Assembly: GCF_005153485.1 (NCBI RefSeq)
Contig: NZ_CP039740.1
Coordinates: forward strand, 1,057,001 to 1,121,000
Source of the DNA: Pseudolabrys sp. FHR47
GTDB taxonomy: Bacteria > Pseudomonadota > Alphaproteobacteria > Rhizobiales > Xanthobacteraceae
Direction: 5' to 3'
Length of the DNA: 64,000 nucleotides
Shown one piece after another: positions 43,094 to 51,005 of the stretch. The notes beneath the pieces were generated by a model. It saw only the letters and a program-made list of their open reading frames with translations. It made no database searches and was not told the DNA's origin. The first letter of the stretch is position 1, and the number at the start of each line of letters is the position of its first letter. Both the position numbers and the translations under genes were made by a program.

Positions 43094-44053
43094 ATGATGA
43101 ACATCCTCTACCAGATATTCATCGACCCCTTCGTGCAGATGGGCGCGGCGCCGGATCTGCTGGTGCAGACCTTGTGGGACGGCCTGGTCGCCGGCGTGCT
43201 CTATGCCCTGATCGCGCTCGGCTTCGTGCTGATCTTCAAGGCCTCCGGCGTCTTCAACTTTGCCCAGGGCATCATGGTCGTGTTCGCGGCGCTGACATTG
43301 GTCGGGCTTCACGAGAAGGGCGTGCCGGCCTACATCGCGCTCGCCATCACTGTCGCGGTGATGTTCGCTCTAGCGGTTGGCGTTGAACGGCTGATGCTGC
43401 GACCGCTGGTCAACCAGCCCGACATCATCCTGTTCATGGCCACTTTCGGCCTCACTTACTTCCTGATCGGTCTCGGCGAACTGGTGTTCGGCGGCAATCC
43501 GAAGGTCATGATCGCGAGTGAACTTGGCCTGCCCAAGGGTACGATTGACGTCAACATGCTTGGTGGCTTCGTCTCGCTGCAGAAGATTGACATTGCCGCC
43601 ACCGTCATCGCCTCGGTGATGGTCGCGACGCTCGCCGTGTTCTTCCAGAAAACCCGAGTCGGCCGCGCGCTGCGCGCCGTCGCCGACAGCCACAAGGCGG
43701 CGCTCTCGGTCGGCATCTCGCTGGAGCAGATCTGGGTGATCGTCTGGTTCGCCGCCGGCGTCGTGGCGCTGGCGACCGGCATCATGTGGGGCGCGCGCTC
43801 GGAAGTGTCCTTTGCGCTGCAGATCATCGCGCTCAAGGCATTGCCGGTGCTGATCCTCGGCGGCTTCACCTCGATCCCCGGCGCCATCGTTGGCGGACTC
43901 ATCATCGGCATCGGCGAGAAGCTCGGCGAATTTTATTGGGGCCCGCTGCTCGGCTCCGGCATCGAAAGCTGGCTCGCCTACTTCATCGCGCTCCTGTTCC
44001 TGCTGTACCGGCCACAGGGCCTGTTCGGCGAGAAGATCATCGAACGGATATGA
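43094..44053 (+). CDS. ABC transporter permease, LivH-like
   Basis: A 319-aa inner-membrane permease with about eight to nine segments. It contains LIFKASGVFNFAQGIMVVFAAL near the start and VGRALRAVADSHKAALSVGISLEQ, the EAA-like cytoplasmic loop, and ends YRPQGLFGEKIIE. First half of the permease pair. Starts at ATG 43094, six bases after livG; a second ATG at 43097 is equally possible. Confidence 0.94.
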   Translation: MMNILYQIFIDPFVQMGAAPDLLVQTLWDGLVAGVLYALIALGFVLIFKASGVFNFAQGIMVVFAALTLVGLHEKGVPAYIALAITVAVMFALAVGVERLMLRPLVNQPDIILFMATFGLTYFLIGLGELVFGGNPKVMIASELGLPKGTIDVNMLGGFVSLQKIDIAATVIASVMVATLAVFFQKTRVGRALRAVADSHKAALSVGISLEQIWVIVWFAAGVVALATGIMWGARSEVSFALQIIALKALPVLILGGFTSIPGAIVGGLIIGIGEKLGEFYWGPLLGSGIESWLAYFIALLFLLYRPQGLFGEKIIERI

Positions 44054-44100
44054 CCATGATCCCGAAAAGTGGATGCCGGTTTTCGGATAAGATCATGGTC
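44052..44100. repeat. dispersed palindrome, GAAAAGTGG...CCGGTTTTC type, copy 3
   Basis: A 49-bp palindrome whose first bases overlap the livH stop codon. Ends GACCATGATC/GATCATGGTC. Compared with copy 2 (23812-23860) the third base of each arm has changed in a way that keeps pairing. It fills the 61-bp gap inside the livH-livM operon. Confidence 0.85.
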
Positions 44101-44114
44101 GAGAAAGAGTAGTC

Positions 44115-45191
44115 ATGCTGTACCGCGAGGCCGGCCAGTTCAAAACCGACTACACCAAGGACATGGCGGTGTTTCCGATCCTGCAGGATCGGATTGGCAT
44201 CGTCGCCATCATTCTCATTGCCGCTGTCGTAATTCCGCTGTTCGGCAATGACTTCCTGCTGCAGGCGGTGATGATCCCGTTCCTGGTGTTCGCGCTCGCC
44301 ACCATCGGGCTTAATCTGCTTACCGGTTATACGGGGCTGCTGTCGCTCGGCACCGGTGCCTTCATGGGGGTCGGCGCCTATGCCTGCTACAAGCTGACCT
44401 CGGTCTTCCCGGACGTGAACATCATCGTCTGGATCGTGTGTTCGGGCTTCTTCTCAGCCGCGGTCGGCGTTCTGTTTGGCCTGCCGTCGCTGCGCATCAA
44501 GGGCTTCTATCTCGCGGTGGCGACGCTCGCCGCGCAGTTCTTCCTGTCCTGGTGCTTCATCCGCGTGCCGTGGCTGTACAATTACAACGTCTCCGGCGCG
44601 ATCGAGGTGCCGCAGCACACACTTTTCGATATCCCGATCACCGGACCGAATTCGACGCCGTTCACGCGTTACATGATCGTGCTGGCGATCGTGATCGTCA
44701 TGACCTGGCTTGCTTCCAATCTTATCCGCGGCCGCATCGGCCGGATGTGGATGGCGGTGCGCGACATGGACATCGCCGCCGAGCTGATCGGCATCCGCCT
44801 GCTCAATACCAAGCTGCTCGCCTTCGCGGTGTCGTCGTTCTACTGCGGCGTGGCCGGCGCGATGATGGTGTTCCTGTGGTACGGCGGTGCCGAAGCCGAG
44901 GTGTTCAACATCAACCAGAGTTTCACCATCCTCTTCATGGTCATCATCGGCGGGCTCGGAAGCCTGATCGGCTCGTTCTTCGGCGCGGCGTTGATCTATA
45001 TCCTGCCGATTATTCTGCGCTTCGTGCCGGCGGAACTCGGCGTGCCGCTGCATGCCGCCACCGTCGAGCATCTGACCTTCATCATTGTCGGCGCGCTGAT
45101 CGTCGTCTTCCTGATCGTCGAACCGCATGGCCTGGCGCGGCTCTGGCAGATCGGAAAGCAGAAATTGCGGGTGTGGCCTTTCCCCTATTGA
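44115..45191 (+). CDS. ABC transporter permease, LivM-like
   Basis: A 358-aa permease. It has the LivM pattern IGLNLLTGYTGLLSLGTGAFMGVGAYAC (about 75-102, in two blocks), the EAA loop GRIGRMWMAVRDMDIAAELIGI, and GGLGSLIGSFFGAALIYILP. It ends VEPHGLARLWQ, as usual. The N-terminal extension MLYREAGQFKTDYTKDMAVFP before the first helix is also common in this subgroup. Co-transcribed with livH despite the palindrome in the gap. Confidence 0.93.
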   Translation: MLYREAGQFKTDYTKDMAVFPILQDRIGIVAIILIAAVVIPLFGNDFLLQAVMIPFLVFALATIGLNLLTGYTGLLSLGTGAFMGVGAYACYKLTSVFPDVNIIVWIVCSGFFSAAVGVLFGLPSLRIKGFYLAVATLAAQFFLSWCFIRVPWLYNYNVSGAIEVPQHTLFDIPITGPNSTPFTRYMIVLAIVIVMTWLASNLIRGRIGRMWMAVRDMDIAAELIGIRLLNTKLLAFAVSSFYCGVAGAMMVFLWYGGAEAEVFNINQSFTILFMVIIGGLGSLIGSFFGAALIYILPIILRFVPAELGVPLHAATVEHLTFIIVGALIVVFLIVEPHGLARLWQIGKQKLRVWPFPY

Positions 45192-45216
45192 GGGCGCACA
45201 ATCGCTTCCAATTCCG

Positions 45217-45252
45217 CCCCGGGAACGGGGCCGGAAACAGCCCCGTCCGGGG
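45217..45252 (+). promoter_or_regulatory. intercistronic nested hairpin before the binding-protein gene
   Basis: CCCCGGGAACGGGG followed by CCCCGTCCGGGG: each half folds alone, or the two pair with each other (CCCCGG-ACGGGG). Such structure before a high-copy binding protein gene can protect mRNA. AGGAGG at 45301-45306 follows. Confidence 0.45.
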
Positions 45253-45313
45253 CCCATAAGACGAGCCGCGGCAACCGCCGCGGGCCTCGGAGGGAAACAA
45301 AGGAGGAAAGACG

Positions 45314-46645
45314 ATGCGGAAGAAGCATCTCGTACTCGGCGCTGCCATTGCGGCGTTGATCGGAGGCGCCTTCGATGCGCGCCCCGCGCAGGCGCAGGAC
45401 ACCATCTACGTACCGCTGTTCACCTATCGCACCGGCCCGTTCGCCGGCTCCGGCATTCCGATTGCCAACGGCATGTCGGACTACCTCACCATGCTCAACG
45501 AGCGTGATGGCGGCATCGGCGGCGTCAAGCTGCAGATCGAGGAGTGCGAAACCGGCTACGACACCAAGAAGGGCGTCGAGTGCTACGAAGCCTCGAAGGG
45601 TAAGAAGCCGGTCATCACCAATCCCTACTCGACTGGCATCACGCTGCAGCTCATTCCGAAGGCCGCGGTCGACAAGATCCCGGTGCTGTCGATGGCCTAC
45701 GGCCTGTCGGCTTCGGCTGACGGCACCAACTTCCCGTGGGTGTTCAACCCGCCGGTCACCTATTGGGACGGCGCCTCGGTGTTCGTGAAATACGCGGCGC
45801 AGAAGGAAGGTGGCTTCGACAAGCTCAAGGGCAAGAAGCTCGGCCTCGTCCATCTCGACGCGCCTTACGGCAAGGAGCCGATCCCGCTGCTCGAGGCGCT
45901 CGCCAAGGAATATGGCTTCGAACTGAAGCTGTACCCGGTGCCGGCCTCCGAGATGCAGAACCAGTCCTCGCTGTGGCTCAATGTGCGCCGCGATCGTCCG
46001 GACTGGATCTACCTGCAGGGCTGGGGCGCCATGAACCCGACGGCCGTGAAGGAAGCCGCCAAGATCAACTTCCCGATGAACAAGCTCATCGGTGTCTGGT
46101 GGTCGGGTGGCGATGACGACGCGCGGCCGGCCGGCGACGGAGCCAAGGGCTACTCGTCGCTCGACTTCCACGCTGTAGGCACCGACTTCCCGGTCATCAA
46201 GGACATCCAGAAGTTCGTGGTCGACAAGGGCAAGAGCCAGGTCCAGAAGGAAAAGGTCGGCGAGAACCTCTATAACCGCGGCGTCTACAACTCGATGCTG
46301 ATCGCGGAAGCGATCCGCACTGCGCAGCAGATCACCGGCAAGAAGGTCGTGACCGGCGAAGACGTGCGGCGTGGTCTCGAGCAGCTCAACGTCACCGAGG
46401 CGCGTCTCAAGGAAATGGGCGCCGCGGGCTTTGCCGCGCCGGTGCGCACGTCCTGCACCGACCACAACGGCCATCACAAGGTCTTCATGGCCACCTGGGA
46501 CGGCACCAAGTGGGTGAAGTCGTCGGATTGGATGGAGCCGATCAAGGACAAGGTTCGTCCGCTGATCGAGTCGGCGGCCAAGGCTTACGTTGAGTCCAAC
46601 ACCGGCTGGCCGAAGCGTACGGAGCCCTGCGACAAGTCGTCGTGA
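45314..46645 (+). CDS. ABC transporter substrate-binding protein (Liv/HAAT type)
   Basis: A 443-aa periplasmic binding protein, type I fold. Signal peptide residues 1-27, ending AQA. Mature start DTIYVPLFTYRTGPFAGSG, then EECETGYDTKKGVECYE and SMAYGLSASADGTNFPWVF. It has four cysteines, two of them in the E-C-E/V-E-C-Y pair, perhaps a disulfide. Ligand-binding residues differ from LivJ, so branched-chain amino acids are not assured; neighbouring CoA ligases suggest organic or aromatic acids. Confidence 0.93.
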   Translation: MRKKHLVLGAAIAALIGGAFDARPAQAQDTIYVPLFTYRTGPFAGSGIPIANGMSDYLTMLNERDGGIGGVKLQIEECETGYDTKKGVECYEASKGKKPVITNPYSTGITLQLIPKAAVDKIPVLSMAYGLSASADGTNFPWVFNPPVTYWDGASVFVKYAAQKEGGFDKLKGKKLGLVHLDAPYGKEPIPLLEALAKEYGFELKLYPVPASEMQNQSSLWLNVRRDRPDWIYLQGWGAMNPTAVKEAAKINFPMNKLIGVWWSGGDDDARPAGDGAKGYSSLDFHAVGTDFPVIKDIQKFVVDKGKSQVQKEKVGENLYNRGVYNSMLIAEAIRTAQQITGKKVVTGEDVRRGLEQLNVTEARLKEMGAAGFAAPVRTSCTDHNGHHKVFMATWDGTKWVKSSDWMEPIKDKVRPLIESAAKAYVESNTGWPKRTEPCDKSS

Positions 46646-46650
46646 GGACT

Positions 46651-46791
46651 CTTACCTTCCCCCTTGTGGGGAGGGTCGCTCGCCGAACGGAGTGAGGTGA
46701 GCGGGGTGGGGGTGATCGATATCGCATTGACCCCCACCCCGGCTCGCTACGCTCGCCGACCCTCCCCACAAGGGGGAGGGTAAAGAGGAAC
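46651..46791. repeat. large intergenic inverted repeat (CCTCCCC type), copy 2
   Basis: About 141 bp with inverted outer arms: CTTACCTTCCCCCTTGTGGGGAGGGTCG at left, and CGACCCTCCCCACAAGGGGGAGGGTAAAG at right (each given here as two parts of one arm), and inner arms GGGGTGGGGGT/ACCCCCACCCC. Same architecture as 8212-8355. It lies between the binding-protein and LivF genes. Confidence 0.8.
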
Positions 46792-46795
46792 ACCC

Positions 46796-47635
46796 ATGTC
46801 GATCGCCGAAAGCACAGCGCCCACCCCCGCGACGGAGAACATCCTCTCCGTGAACAATATCGAGGTGATCTACGATCACGTCATTCTGGTGCTCAAGGGC
46901 GTGTCGCTCGAAGTGCCGAAGGGCGGCATCGTGGCGCTGCTCGGCGCCAATGGCGCCGGCAAGACCACGACGCTGAAGGCGATTTCCAATTTGCTGCACG
47001 CCGAGCGCGGCGACGTCACCAAGGGCTCCATCATTTTCGACGGCGCCGAGGTGCAGGACCAGTCGCCGAACGATCTGGTGCGGCGCGGCTGCATCCAGGT
47101 GATGGAAGGCCGGCACTGCTTCGGCCATCTGTCGATCGAGGAAAATCTGCTGACCGGCGCTTTTACCCGGCGCGACGGCGGCGCGGCGATCAAGCGCGAC
47201 ATGGAAAAGGTCTATGCCTATTTCCCGCGTCTTCGCGAGCGTCGCAGCTCGCTGGCCGGCTATACCTCGGGCGGCGAGCAGCAGATGTGCGCAGTTGGCC
47301 GCGCCTTGATGTCGAAACCGAAGATGATCCTGCTCGACGAGCCGTCGATGGGGCTGGCGCCGCAGATCGTCGAGGAAATCTTCGAGATCGTGAAGGATCT
47401 GAACGCGAAAGAGGGTGTGTCCTTCCTGCTCGCCGAACAGAACACCAACATGGCGCTGAAATACGCCACTTACGGCTACATCCTCGAGAACGGCCGCGTG
47501 GTGATGGACGGCGAGGCCAAATCGCTCACCGAGAACGAAGACGTCAAGGAATTCTACCTCGGCATCTCCGAAGGCCGCCGCAAGTCGTTCCGCGAGGGCA
47601 AGCACTATCGCCGGCGCAAGCGGTGGCTGGCGTGA
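46796..47635 (+). CDS. ABC transporter ATP-binding protein (LivF-like)
   Basis: A 279-aa ATPase. Walker A GANGAGKTT, signature SGGEQQMCAVGRAL, Walker B ILLDEPSMGL, switch region LLAEQN. The last 30 residues, rich in Arg/Lys (EGRRKSFREGKHYRRRKRW), extend beyond usual LivF length and appear typical of the copies found in this type of ligase-linked cluster. It completes a five-gene importer. Confidence 0.95.
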   Translation: MSIAESTAPTPATENILSVNNIEVIYDHVILVLKGVSLEVPKGGIVALLGANGAGKTTTLKAISNLLHAERGDVTKGSIIFDGAEVQDQSPNDLVRRGCIQVMEGRHCFGHLSIEENLLTGAFTRRDGGAAIKRDMEKVYAYFPRLRERRSSLAGYTSGGEQQMCAVGRALMSKPKMILLDEPSMGLAPQIVEEIFEIVKDLNAKEGVSFLLAEQNTNMALKYATYGYILENGRVVMDGEAKSLTENEDVKEFYLGISEGRRKSFREGKHYRRRKRWLA

Positions 47636-47661
47636 ACATTCATCGCCGCAGCCTATCAATT

Positions 47662-47751
47662 GTCATGGCCGGGCTTGTCCCGGCCATCCACGTCTTGCGG
47701 CGTGGAAGTTCAGTAAGGCGTAGATGCCCGGCACAAGGCCGGGCATGACGG
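47662..47751. repeat. dispersed palindromic repeat, copy 2
   Basis: 47662-47693 is the exact inverse copy of 7-38. It is followed by a second hairpin GCCCGGCACAAGGCCGGGC (about 47726-47745) of the same style. Together they form the gap between livF and the second ligase gene. Confidence 0.75.
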
Positions 47752-47761
47752 AGTGAGTTCA

Positions 47762-48994
47762 ATGCCCGACCACTACGACCATCTCGAAACCCGCGGCGCG
47801 GCGCTGCGCGACAGCGAACAGTTCGCTGTCCTGCATGGCATTATCGCTCACGCGATGAAGGCGCCGGGTTGGGCCAAGCATTTGGCCGGCGTCGACGTCC
47901 GGCATGTCACCTCGCGCGAGACCCTGGCAAAGCTGCCGGTGCTGCGCAAATCCGACATCGTCGCGCTACAGAAAGAGTATCCGCCGTTCGGGGGCCTGAA
48001 CGTCACGCCGCCGGGCAGGGCCAAGCGTCTGCTGATGTCGCCGGGGCCGATCTTCGAGCCGGAATGTCATGGCGATGACTGGTGGGGCGCCGCGCGGGCC
48101 TGCTTCGCTGCCGGCATGCGCGAGGGCGATATCGTCCATAACTCGTTTGCTTATCACCTGACGCCCGGCGGCTTCATCCTCGAGTCGGGCGCGCACAAGC
48201 TCGGCTGCGCCGTTATTCCCGGCGGCATCGGCAATACCGAGCAGCAGCTTGAGGCCATCGCGCATTACCGGCCATCGGCCTATATCGGCACGCCGGATTT
48301 TCTGAAGATCCTGCTCGATACCGCGCAGAAGACGGGCAAGGACGCTTCCTCGATCAAGCGCGGCCTCGTTTCGGGCGCGGCGCTGCCGGGCTCGCTGCGC
48401 GAGGAGTTGCGTTCGCGCGGGGTGGCCGTGGTCCAGTGCTACGCGACTGCGGAACTTGGCGTCATCGCCTATGAGACCGACGCAATGCAGGGGATGGTCG
48501 TCAACGAACACCTCATGCTCGAGATCGTGCGGCCCGGTACCGGCGATCCGGTTGCCGACGGCGAAGTCGGGGAGGTGGTCGTCACTTCGTTCAACCCGGA
48601 TTACCCCATGATCCGGCTCGCCACCGGCGACCTGTCGGCGATCCTGCCGGGTCTGTCGCCGTGCGGCCGCACCAATCATCGCATCAAAGGCTGGTTGGGT
48701 CGTGCCGATCAGACCGCCAAGGTAAAGGGCATGTTCGTGCATCCCAAGCAGGTGGCCGAGGTCGGTGCGCGGCATGCCGAGCTGAAGCGGTTGCGCCTGG
48801 TGGTTGGCCGCGAGGCTGAGCAGGACACCATGACGCTGCTGGCCGAGGCGGCGGGCTCTGACGCTGCGCTCGCCGAAGCGGTCGCTGCGACACTGCAATC
48901 GGTGACCAAACTGCGCGGCGAGGTGAGGCTGGTTTCGCCCGGCTCGCTGCCGAATGACGGCAAGGTGATCGCGGACGAGCGGCCGGTCGGTTAA
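47762..48994 (+). CDS. phenylacetate-CoA ligase-like AMP-forming enzyme
   Basis: A 410-aa adenylate-forming protein of the PaaK-like family. Blocks seen: LPVLRKSDIVALQKEYPPFGG, the P-loop-like LLMSPGPIFEP (the usual SSGTTG is altered), GDIVHNSFAYHLTPGG, QCYATAELGVIAYE, and the late KGMFVHPKQVAEV. The change in the P-loop is frequent in this ABC-linked subgroup and raises the question of activity. GGAG precedes ATG 47762. It ends the ligase-ABC cluster; substrate probably an aryl or alkyl carboxylate. Confidence 0.85.
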   Translation: MPDHYDHLETRGAALRDSEQFAVLHGIIAHAMKAPGWAKHLAGVDVRHVTSRETLAKLPVLRKSDIVALQKEYPPFGGLNVTPPGRAKRLLMSPGPIFEPECHGDDWWGAARACFAAGMREGDIVHNSFAYHLTPGGFILESGAHKLGCAVIPGGIGNTEQQLEAIAHYRPSAYIGTPDFLKILLDTAQKTGKDASSIKRGLVSGAALPGSLREELRSRGVAVVQCYATAELGVIAYETDAMQGMVVNEHLMLEIVRPGTGDPVADGEVGEVVVTSFNPDYPMIRLATGDLSAILPGLSPCGRTNHRIKGWLGRADQTAKVKGMFVHPKQVAEVGARHAELKRLRLVVGREAEQDTMTLLAEAAGSDAALAEAVAATLQSVTKLRGEVRLVSPGSLPNDGKVIADERPVG

Positions 48995-49092
48995 GCCACC
49001 GGGCGTTCACATATGCACGTGCGGGCATCGCAACGCCGCGCAAATCAGCAACAGGTGACCGACGAAAGGGCAGCCAAATGCTTGCTGCCCCG

Positions 49093-49112
49093 TTATTTTA
49101 TGCTTAAAATAA
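49093..49112. promoter_or_regulatory. perfect AT-rich palindrome, likely operator
   Basis: TTATTTTA, four bases, TAAAATAA: an exact 8+8 inverted repeat in GC-rich DNA, 44 bp before the first gene of a TRAP operon. Size and position fit a dimeric repressor or activator such as GntR or LysR types. No regulator gene is adjacent. Confidence 0.6.
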
Positions 49113-49155
49113 ATCGTCGAAAGCGTGGTCGATCAACCGCCGCGGAAAATCGAGT

Positions 49156-49659
49156 ATGGCCAGTTCACCCTCGCATACGCGTCCCCATTCCGCGCTGACA
49201 ACGATTTTCGATCTTTGCGGCTTGTTATCGGCGCTTCTCTTGGGCGCCATTGTCGTCCTGGTGAGCGCGGATATTGCGACCCGAAGTTTCCGTCTTGCCA
49301 ATCTGGCCTGGGTCAACGAGGTGACGGAGTATCTGTTGACGTTCGCGACCTTTGTCGGCGCGCCATGGGTGTTGCACCACCACGGCCACGTCAACATCGA
49401 CATCATCGTGACCAATCTGTCTGCGTCGGCCCAACGCGCCTTGGCGCGAACCTGCGATGGGGCTGGCCTGATCATCTCCGCGATCCTGCTCTATGAGGCG
49501 CTTCGCGTGCTGCTCGGCAGCTATGCCGACGGCTCGATGGTGTTCAAGAATCTGGTGTTCCCCGAGTGGTACCTGACGACGCCGATCGTGTTCTGCTTCG
49601 CGCTTTGCACGGTCGAGTTTGTCGGACGCTTCCTCGCAAAGCGCGAGGCCCTGCCATGA
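49156..49659 (+). CDS. TRAP transporter small membrane subunit (DctQ-like)
   Basis: A 167-aa protein with four membrane segments and the family patterns NEVTEYLLTFATFVGAPWVLHHHGHVNIDIIV (two blocks, about 54-85) and MVFKNLVFPEWYLTTPIVFCF. First gene of a complete TRAP operon; its stop overlaps the dctM start by ATGA. Confidence 0.93.
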   Translation: MASSPSHTRPHSALTTIFDLCGLLSALLLGAIVVLVSADIATRSFRLANLAWVNEVTEYLLTFATFVGAPWVLHHHGHVNIDIIVTNLSASAQRALARTCDGAGLIISAILLYEALRVLLGSYADGSMVFKNLVFPEWYLTTPIVFCFALCTVEFVGRFLAKREALP

Positions 49660-50972
49660 GCTGGGCGCTCGCCGGATTGGGGCTGGGATCGTTCCTGTTC
49701 CTGCTGTTCGCCATCGGGATGCCGGTGACGCTCGCCTTTTTCGGCGTCAACCTGGCGGGTGCCTGGGTGTTTCTCGGCGGCGAAGCGGGGCTGGAACAGC
49801 TCGTGCGCAACACCGGCGTTTCGGTGAACTCGTTCGCGCTATTGCCGATCCCGCTTTTCGTGATGATGGGCGAAATCCTGTTCCACACCGGCGTGGCCTA
49901 CCGCTCGATCAATGCCATCGATCGTCTTTTGCAGCGTGTGCCCGCGCGGCTCGCGGTCGTATCTCTGGCAGGCGGCACGGTCTTCGCCGCTTTGTCCGGC
50001 TCGTCCATCGCCAATACGGCGCTGCTCGGCGGCACGTTGTCTCCGGACATGCTGCGCCGCGGTTACAGCCCAACGCTTTCGTTCGGCCCTGTCATGGCGG
50101 TCGGCGGCATTGCCGTGCTTATTCCGCCGTCGGCGCTGGCGGTGATGCTCGGCAGTCTGTCCGGAATTTCGATTTCCAAGCTGCTGATCGGCGGCATCGT
50201 GCCGGGTCTGCTGATGAGTCTCGGCTTCCTCCTATACATCCTCGCGATCTGCTGGCTATGGCCGCATGTGGCGCCTCGGGAGCAGATTCATTCCGGCGGC
50301 AGCTTCCGCGAGCGCTACTGGCCTTTCATTCGAGACGTCATGCCTCTGTCGCTGATCTTCGTCGCGGTTATCGGTGGCATGTTGAGCGGCCTGGCCACGC
50401 CGACCGAAGCCTCCGCGCTCGGCGCGGTTGCCTCGCTCGTCGCGACCGCGTGCTATGGTGCGCTCAGCCTGAAGACCTTGAAGACCTCGCTTCTCGAAAC
50501 TGCGAAAGTATCGGTTTCCATTCTTTTCATCATTGCCGCCTCCACTACGTTTTCGCAGATATTGTCGTTTTCCGGCGTCACGACGGGCGTTACCGAGGTC
50601 ATTGGCAGCCTTCGTTTGAGCCCCGACATGCTGGTGCTGGCGATGCTGGGGTTGCTGCTGCTACTGGGCTGCGTCATCGATCAGGTGTCGATGATGCTCG
50701 TGACGCTGCCGTTCTTCATGCCGCTGGCGGCGGCTGCGAATATCGACACGATCTGGCTCGGCCTCATGATGCTGGTCGCGATCGAAATCGGGTTGTTGAC
50801 GCCGCCATTCGGCATTCTTCTGATGGTCATGCAGGGCGCGGCACCGCGCGGCACGCCGCTGGCGCAAATCTATCGCGCGGCATTCCCCTTCATCGTGATC
50901 GAAGTCATGGTGCTGGGGCTGATGTTCGCCTGGCCGGTCATGGTCAATTGGCTACCCGGACTGCTCGACTGA
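49656..50972 (+). CDS. TRAP transporter large permease subunit (DctM-like)
   Basis: A 438-aa permease with about 12 to 13 membrane segments. Family blocks: LPIPLFVMMGEILFHTGVA, LSGSSIANTALLGGTLSPDM, IPPSALAVMLGSLSGISISKLLIGG, GLATPTEASALGAVASL, and late LLTPPFGILLMVMQGAAP. The start at ATG 49656 overlaps the dctQ stop. Confidence 0.95.
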   Translation: MSWALAGLGLGSFLFLLFAIGMPVTLAFFGVNLAGAWVFLGGEAGLEQLVRNTGVSVNSFALLPIPLFVMMGEILFHTGVAYRSINAIDRLLQRVPARLAVVSLAGGTVFAALSGSSIANTALLGGTLSPDMLRRGYSPTLSFGPVMAVGGIAVLIPPSALAVMLGSLSGISISKLLIGGIVPGLLMSLGFLLYILAICWLWPHVAPREQIHSGGSFRERYWPFIRDVMPLSLIFVAVIGGMLSGLATPTEASALGAVASLVATACYGALSLKTLKTSLLETAKVSVSILFIIAASTTFSQILSFSGVTTGVTEVIGSLRLSPDMLVLAMLGLLLLLGCVIDQVSMMLVTLPFFMPLAAAANIDTIWLGLMMLVAIEIGLLTPPFGILLMVMQGAAPRGTPLAQIYRAAFPFIVIEVMVLGLMFAWPVMVNWLPGLLD

Positions 50973-51005
50973 CTGACGAACGCGACACAAACGATGGAGT
51001 GGGCG

